Shown piece after piece: positions 60,551-64,000 of a stretch of 64,000 bases of DNA (the stretch's first letter is position 1; each line of letters begins with the position of its first letter). A model generated the notes under the pieces. It saw only the letters and a list, made by a program, of their open reading frames with translations, was not told the DNA's origin and did not search any database. Source of the DNA: Stictocephala bisonia (taxonomy: Eukaryota; Arthropoda; Insecta; Hemiptera; Membracidae); assembly GCA_035578905.1 (NCBI GenBank), contig JAQJVL010002545.1:28989-92988 (forward strand). The letters are read 5' to 3'. Made by a program: the position numbers and the translations under genes.

Positions 60551-60828
60551 GGATGTTTTCCATTAACTCACTACCACCTCATAAGTATTCTATTGCTATA
60601 AAAATTATCCCCAAATCATTTTTACATCCACTGTAGTATTATTTATCCGCTAGGAATTCGATATTACGCCTTATCTTATTATATCGCTTTCCAAGAACTT
60701 ACACGCAGAGAGCGCATTCGACGGTTAGTCAGACATTAGATTTACCAGTTTGTGATCAACTTTAGTAGCCACTTAACCTAACCATAATTGCAAAAAAAGT
60801 AGTGGTAGTGAATTAATGGAAAATGTCC
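60551..60828. mobile_element. MITE family M, copy 4
   Basis: About 278 bp. Starts GGATGTTTTCCATTAACTCA and ends AGTGAATTAATGGAAAATGTCC. The interior TTATCCGCTAGGAATTCGAT and TTTGTGATCAACTTTAGTAG blocks match copies 2 and 3. Confidence 0.8.
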
Positions 60829-62584
60829 AAATTAGGTAAATAAAATACTTTCTTATGTAAACTTTAAAAGGTTATTTACGGTATTTTTATATTTTGATAA
60901 AAAATAAATAAAAAATGAAACATGCATTAACAAATATAATTTAAATTGGTTTAACATATTTATCGTTAATAAATAATGTCACACATTTTCTATTATAGAA
61001 CTTAATAGAAAATTTAAATACATCATATTACTACTGTATCTAGATTTAACAAAGTCTTGATGTTAACTCTTTCTGTTACATTAAACTAGTATTTTGACTT
61101 TGAGAGAGATATAGGGACTTTATTTTATAAATTACACTAATGAAACGATTGTTACATTTAACTGTATTAATGGTAAACAAAATGGTCTGTATTAGGACTA
61201 AATATAAAAACTTTAAAAGTTAACAATCGTTCAGTAGATATCAACTACTTAATCACTTAATTTTGCCAACTTTTTTTACATTTAAGTTGAATTTCTAATA
61301 TAAAATTAGCAACATCATATACATACTTTATTTGTTTTTAACATTTCCATTCAATCTTGTGAAGACAATTTTATTACCTGGGTTCCACTTTAAACATTAA
61401 ATAAAAATATCAAGAGCATATCGATTAAAGAAATATAGCCTACAGGTCACATTTCAGACGTCGCCAAACAAGAGGGGATAGTAATCAACATGAGTGTTTC
61501 TCCAGGGATGAAGTAATTGATCCTTCTGGCCAACTGTCAATTACTGACTCCCCAGGAAGTAATTTGTAAATTAATTGTAAATTACTTTCGTGAATCTAGA
61601 CTTTTGATGGATTCCGGAACAAGAGCTCCCAAATGAAACGTTTTAATATCCACAAGTAGAAACCCTGCTGGTGTTTTTCGACTTAAGTGTTTTTATTGAT
61701 AGTTATGCCAATATATTGTACATGATAGCTATGGAATTAATATAGTGAATATGTTTAGTACTTAAAAATTTACTTTGCTTTAATATAGTATAATTAGTTT
61801 ACGTTGTATTAGATAATACAACGAATGTATATATTCGACATAACGGGCATTTTTATTTTAAATTAATATAAAAATGAGTGATCATAATGCTGTAAATATA
61901 CTTCAGACACTCTTGTAGATGTAAATTTTAAATTTATATTGAAAAATGACAGTTTGTAAATAAATACTTATAAGAATGAAAAGTAACTGATACATTTATA
62001 ACAGAATTAAGGTTGAATAAATTGTGTAAAACACGAATTTTAAATCATCATAAAGACATGAAAATGAAAATAAACATGAAAAATATAAATTTAGACCGTA
62101 TTTTATTTTAATCTAACCCTACTAAATTTTTGATGTATTTCGTAAAAATTATTAAATCTCTTTAAATGTAATTGGATTAGTTAAATGCAGTGTCATCACG
62201 TGTAATTAATAGCTCCAAGATTATAATTGACATTCCTTAGTGGAATTTGTAAATTGGTATATTTACTGACTCTAAACTGTATATAAAAATATATGAAAAC
62301 AGACGTTTTAAAATTGAAACTAACAACTCTTAAGAGAGGAATAATGTATGGTTAACATTACTTTCATTATATAAAACTTACAATATTTTGTTATCTTCTA
62401 ATCAGATAGTTGCTAATCGCTTTATAATTTTAATAACTAAATATTGGATTTATAAGGAATGTTTTATAATGTTGTTTTAATTAAGTGTAGTAAACCTTTA
62501 AATGAACATACCAACAATATAATAAATATCTACTGATATACAAATTTATACACATTATAAGTGATCAATACAAGACAGAACTGA
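60829..62584. other. AT-rich spacer, nothing identified
   Basis: No protein-like frame. 61440-61680 is less AT-rich but carries no recognisable feature. Confidence 0.45.
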
Positions 62585-62665
62585 TGCAGTGGTAAAATGC
62601 ATTGTGTTGTGGTCTATATTGCTTCACAACGGGCTATGATTTGACTCCTAACAGCCACCACAAGG
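62585..62665 (+). repeat. tRNA-like SINE head, weak
   Basis: GATGCAGTGGTAAAATGC resembles box A and TGATTTGACTCC resembles box B (GGTTCGANTCC) about 45 bases on. The following 200 bp (to about 62870) may be the SINE body. No A-tail or target duplication was found. Confidence 0.35.
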
Positions 62666-63514
62666 TTTTATCATTGTGATTACAATCAGAGGGTAGTGAC
62701 ATAGCTCTGACACCCCGTCAATTCCTCTTGTGTCATTCTCTGATGATTAGGGGTAGTCTCCCATGTTTACTAAACCAGAGAGTAGTGATATAGGCCTGAA
62801 AAGCTGAGAAAAATGATTTAATCTTAGAAAATTTTTATGTGTATCTGGTTTTTTTTACCATTTGAAAAGCATTGTCAGTTTACTGGTGCTCAGTAACAAA
62901 TATTGTATTTTCATGTTTCTCCTCTAAAAAAACATTTCTTAAAAACAAAACTCTTACTAATCCAATCATTCTAAGTATATCGTTGTAAAATAAAATATTC
63001 CTTAAAACGTCAAACTGCTGAACAAATATGTTATTTTTACCTCATCTTGATTACGTATATGTATGCAATGTTGTATTTTAATTTGTTTCTAAGCAAACCA
63101 TCAAACGTCCCAGCACAAAGTACCTTAGCTCGAAATCACGTTTGCAATTTCACACCTTCTTGAATGTGTAGGAATTGAATTAAGTAATAGACGCTTTGAA
63201 CGAATCTTAAGTTAAAAGTTCATTGAAAACTGCTTCGTTAAATTAGTCCACACCGACGAAGACGTTACGCAGGCAGAGTGAAAAAGTTAAATTGAAATGG
63301 CTCTAATTAGGAGTTGAAAGAAATAGATATGTTCTATCACTAATACGCCAAGTCTTGAATACATAAATAAATGATATTAAAAACCATATAGTTTTATAAT
63401 TTGTTATGTATACATGTACATTTTAGTACTTTATATAAGTTAAATGTATTGTTGTAAACCTACAAAAAATATTCGTAAACACAAGTCCTTTTACGGACTA
63501 ACTTCTGAGAATAT

Positions 63515-63540
63515 ATATATATAATATATATATATATATA
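63515..63540. repeat. (TA)n microsatellite
   Basis: A TA-rich run with one interruption. The surrounding 62870-63750 is AT-rich spacer. Confidence 0.85.
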
Positions 63541-63756
63541 GAATATATAATTTGTGAGAATATAACTCAAGATGTTTAAATATTTTAGGCAGTGGACTTT
63601 CTGTGTTTAAAAAACAATCAAATGTAATATACAATAATTCAAAACAAATCATATATCTATTTTTACACGAGTTGAAAATAAATATTAGCAGGTACTTTGA
63701 TGAAATGTAATATACATATTTTTTTATTTATTATTACGTCTATAATTAATTGGGCC

Positions 63757-63880
63757 GGACAGTAAGTGACCTACGTGTTATATTTAGTGCATTTAGGTAT
63801 GGATTCCAGCAGCGGAGGGGAATCCACCACCACTGAGCTACTTTATTTTACAAGTGTGACTAACTTCCGCCATAAAATGT
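63757..63880 (+). repeat. SINE-like fragment
   Basis: GGACAGTAAGTG and GGTATGGATTCC resemble degenerate boxes A and B. The part from 63806 matches 23872-23955 (GCGGAGGGGAA, CCACC, TGACTAACTTC). 63881 to the window end shows nothing. Confidence 0.35.
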
Positions 63881-64000
63881 TAAAATTCAGCAACAGTGTT
63901 AAGTTGAAAAAAATTACTGTGATGAAATGAACAAATTTGTTTAATTGCTAATTATTATTTGCATTTTTACTTAGTGAGTTATTGTTGTTATTAATTGTTA

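Overview
The window looks like AT-rich, gene-poor, repeat-dense nuclear DNA from an animal, most likely an insect. The evidence is the mix of transposon families (jockey/CR1-type LINE reverse transcriptases, a piggyBac element, a long-TIR IS630/mariner-type element with a DUF4817-like N-terminus), the TAACCTAACC-rich MITEs and the very AT-rich spacers. A hemipteran is my guess from the element mix, not a demonstrated assignment. I found no convincing host protein-coding gene. The only long, undamaged, protein-like reading frame is the piggyBac transposase. Everything else that codes is a decayed mobile element.

Layout. 1-10 kb: dispersed repeats and three tandem arrays (36-bp unit at 2.1 kb, 33-bp unit at 2.85-4.03 kb, 25/26-bp unit at 6.7-7.2 kb); the last two show higher-order periods of 66 and 76 bp. 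10.6-13.1 kb: a 2.5-kb DNA transposon with ~415-bp terminal inverted repeats and a broken transposase. 14.2-15.1 kb: a foldback element. 18.9-20.1 kb: a dispersed repeat split by a 5'-truncated LINE. 21.3-23.1 kb: a MITE next to a LINE with a damaged catalytic motif. 23-34 kb: mostly AT-rich spacer. 34.4-37.6 kb: a 101-bp satellite array split by a 1.68-kb LINE. 40.2-43.1 kb: a LINE remnant and an unidentified T/G-skewed, partly CpG-rich segment. 45-46.8 kb: a MITE and tRNA-derived SINE-like sequences. 47.1-52.6 kb: LINE A, containing nested LINE B, a 36-bp minisatellite and a 256-262 bp inverted duplication. 53.2-55.7 kb: an apparently complete piggyBac element flanked by TTAA. 56.3-59.8 kb: a near-perfect 157-bp-arm palindrome and related repeats. 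60.5 kb to the end: a further MITE, SINE-like fragments and spacer.

The parts do not form a pathway. They record successive insertions: satellite then LINE; dispersed repeat then LINE; LINE A then LINE B, then a copied inverted patch. The most notable items are the intact piggyBac element, the inverted templated patch inside LINE B, the large palindrome, the shared 36-bp minisatellite at two distant loci, and a conserved core shared by five dispersed repeats of two subfamilies. All alignments were made by eye, so boundaries of repeats are approximate unless an exact junction is described.
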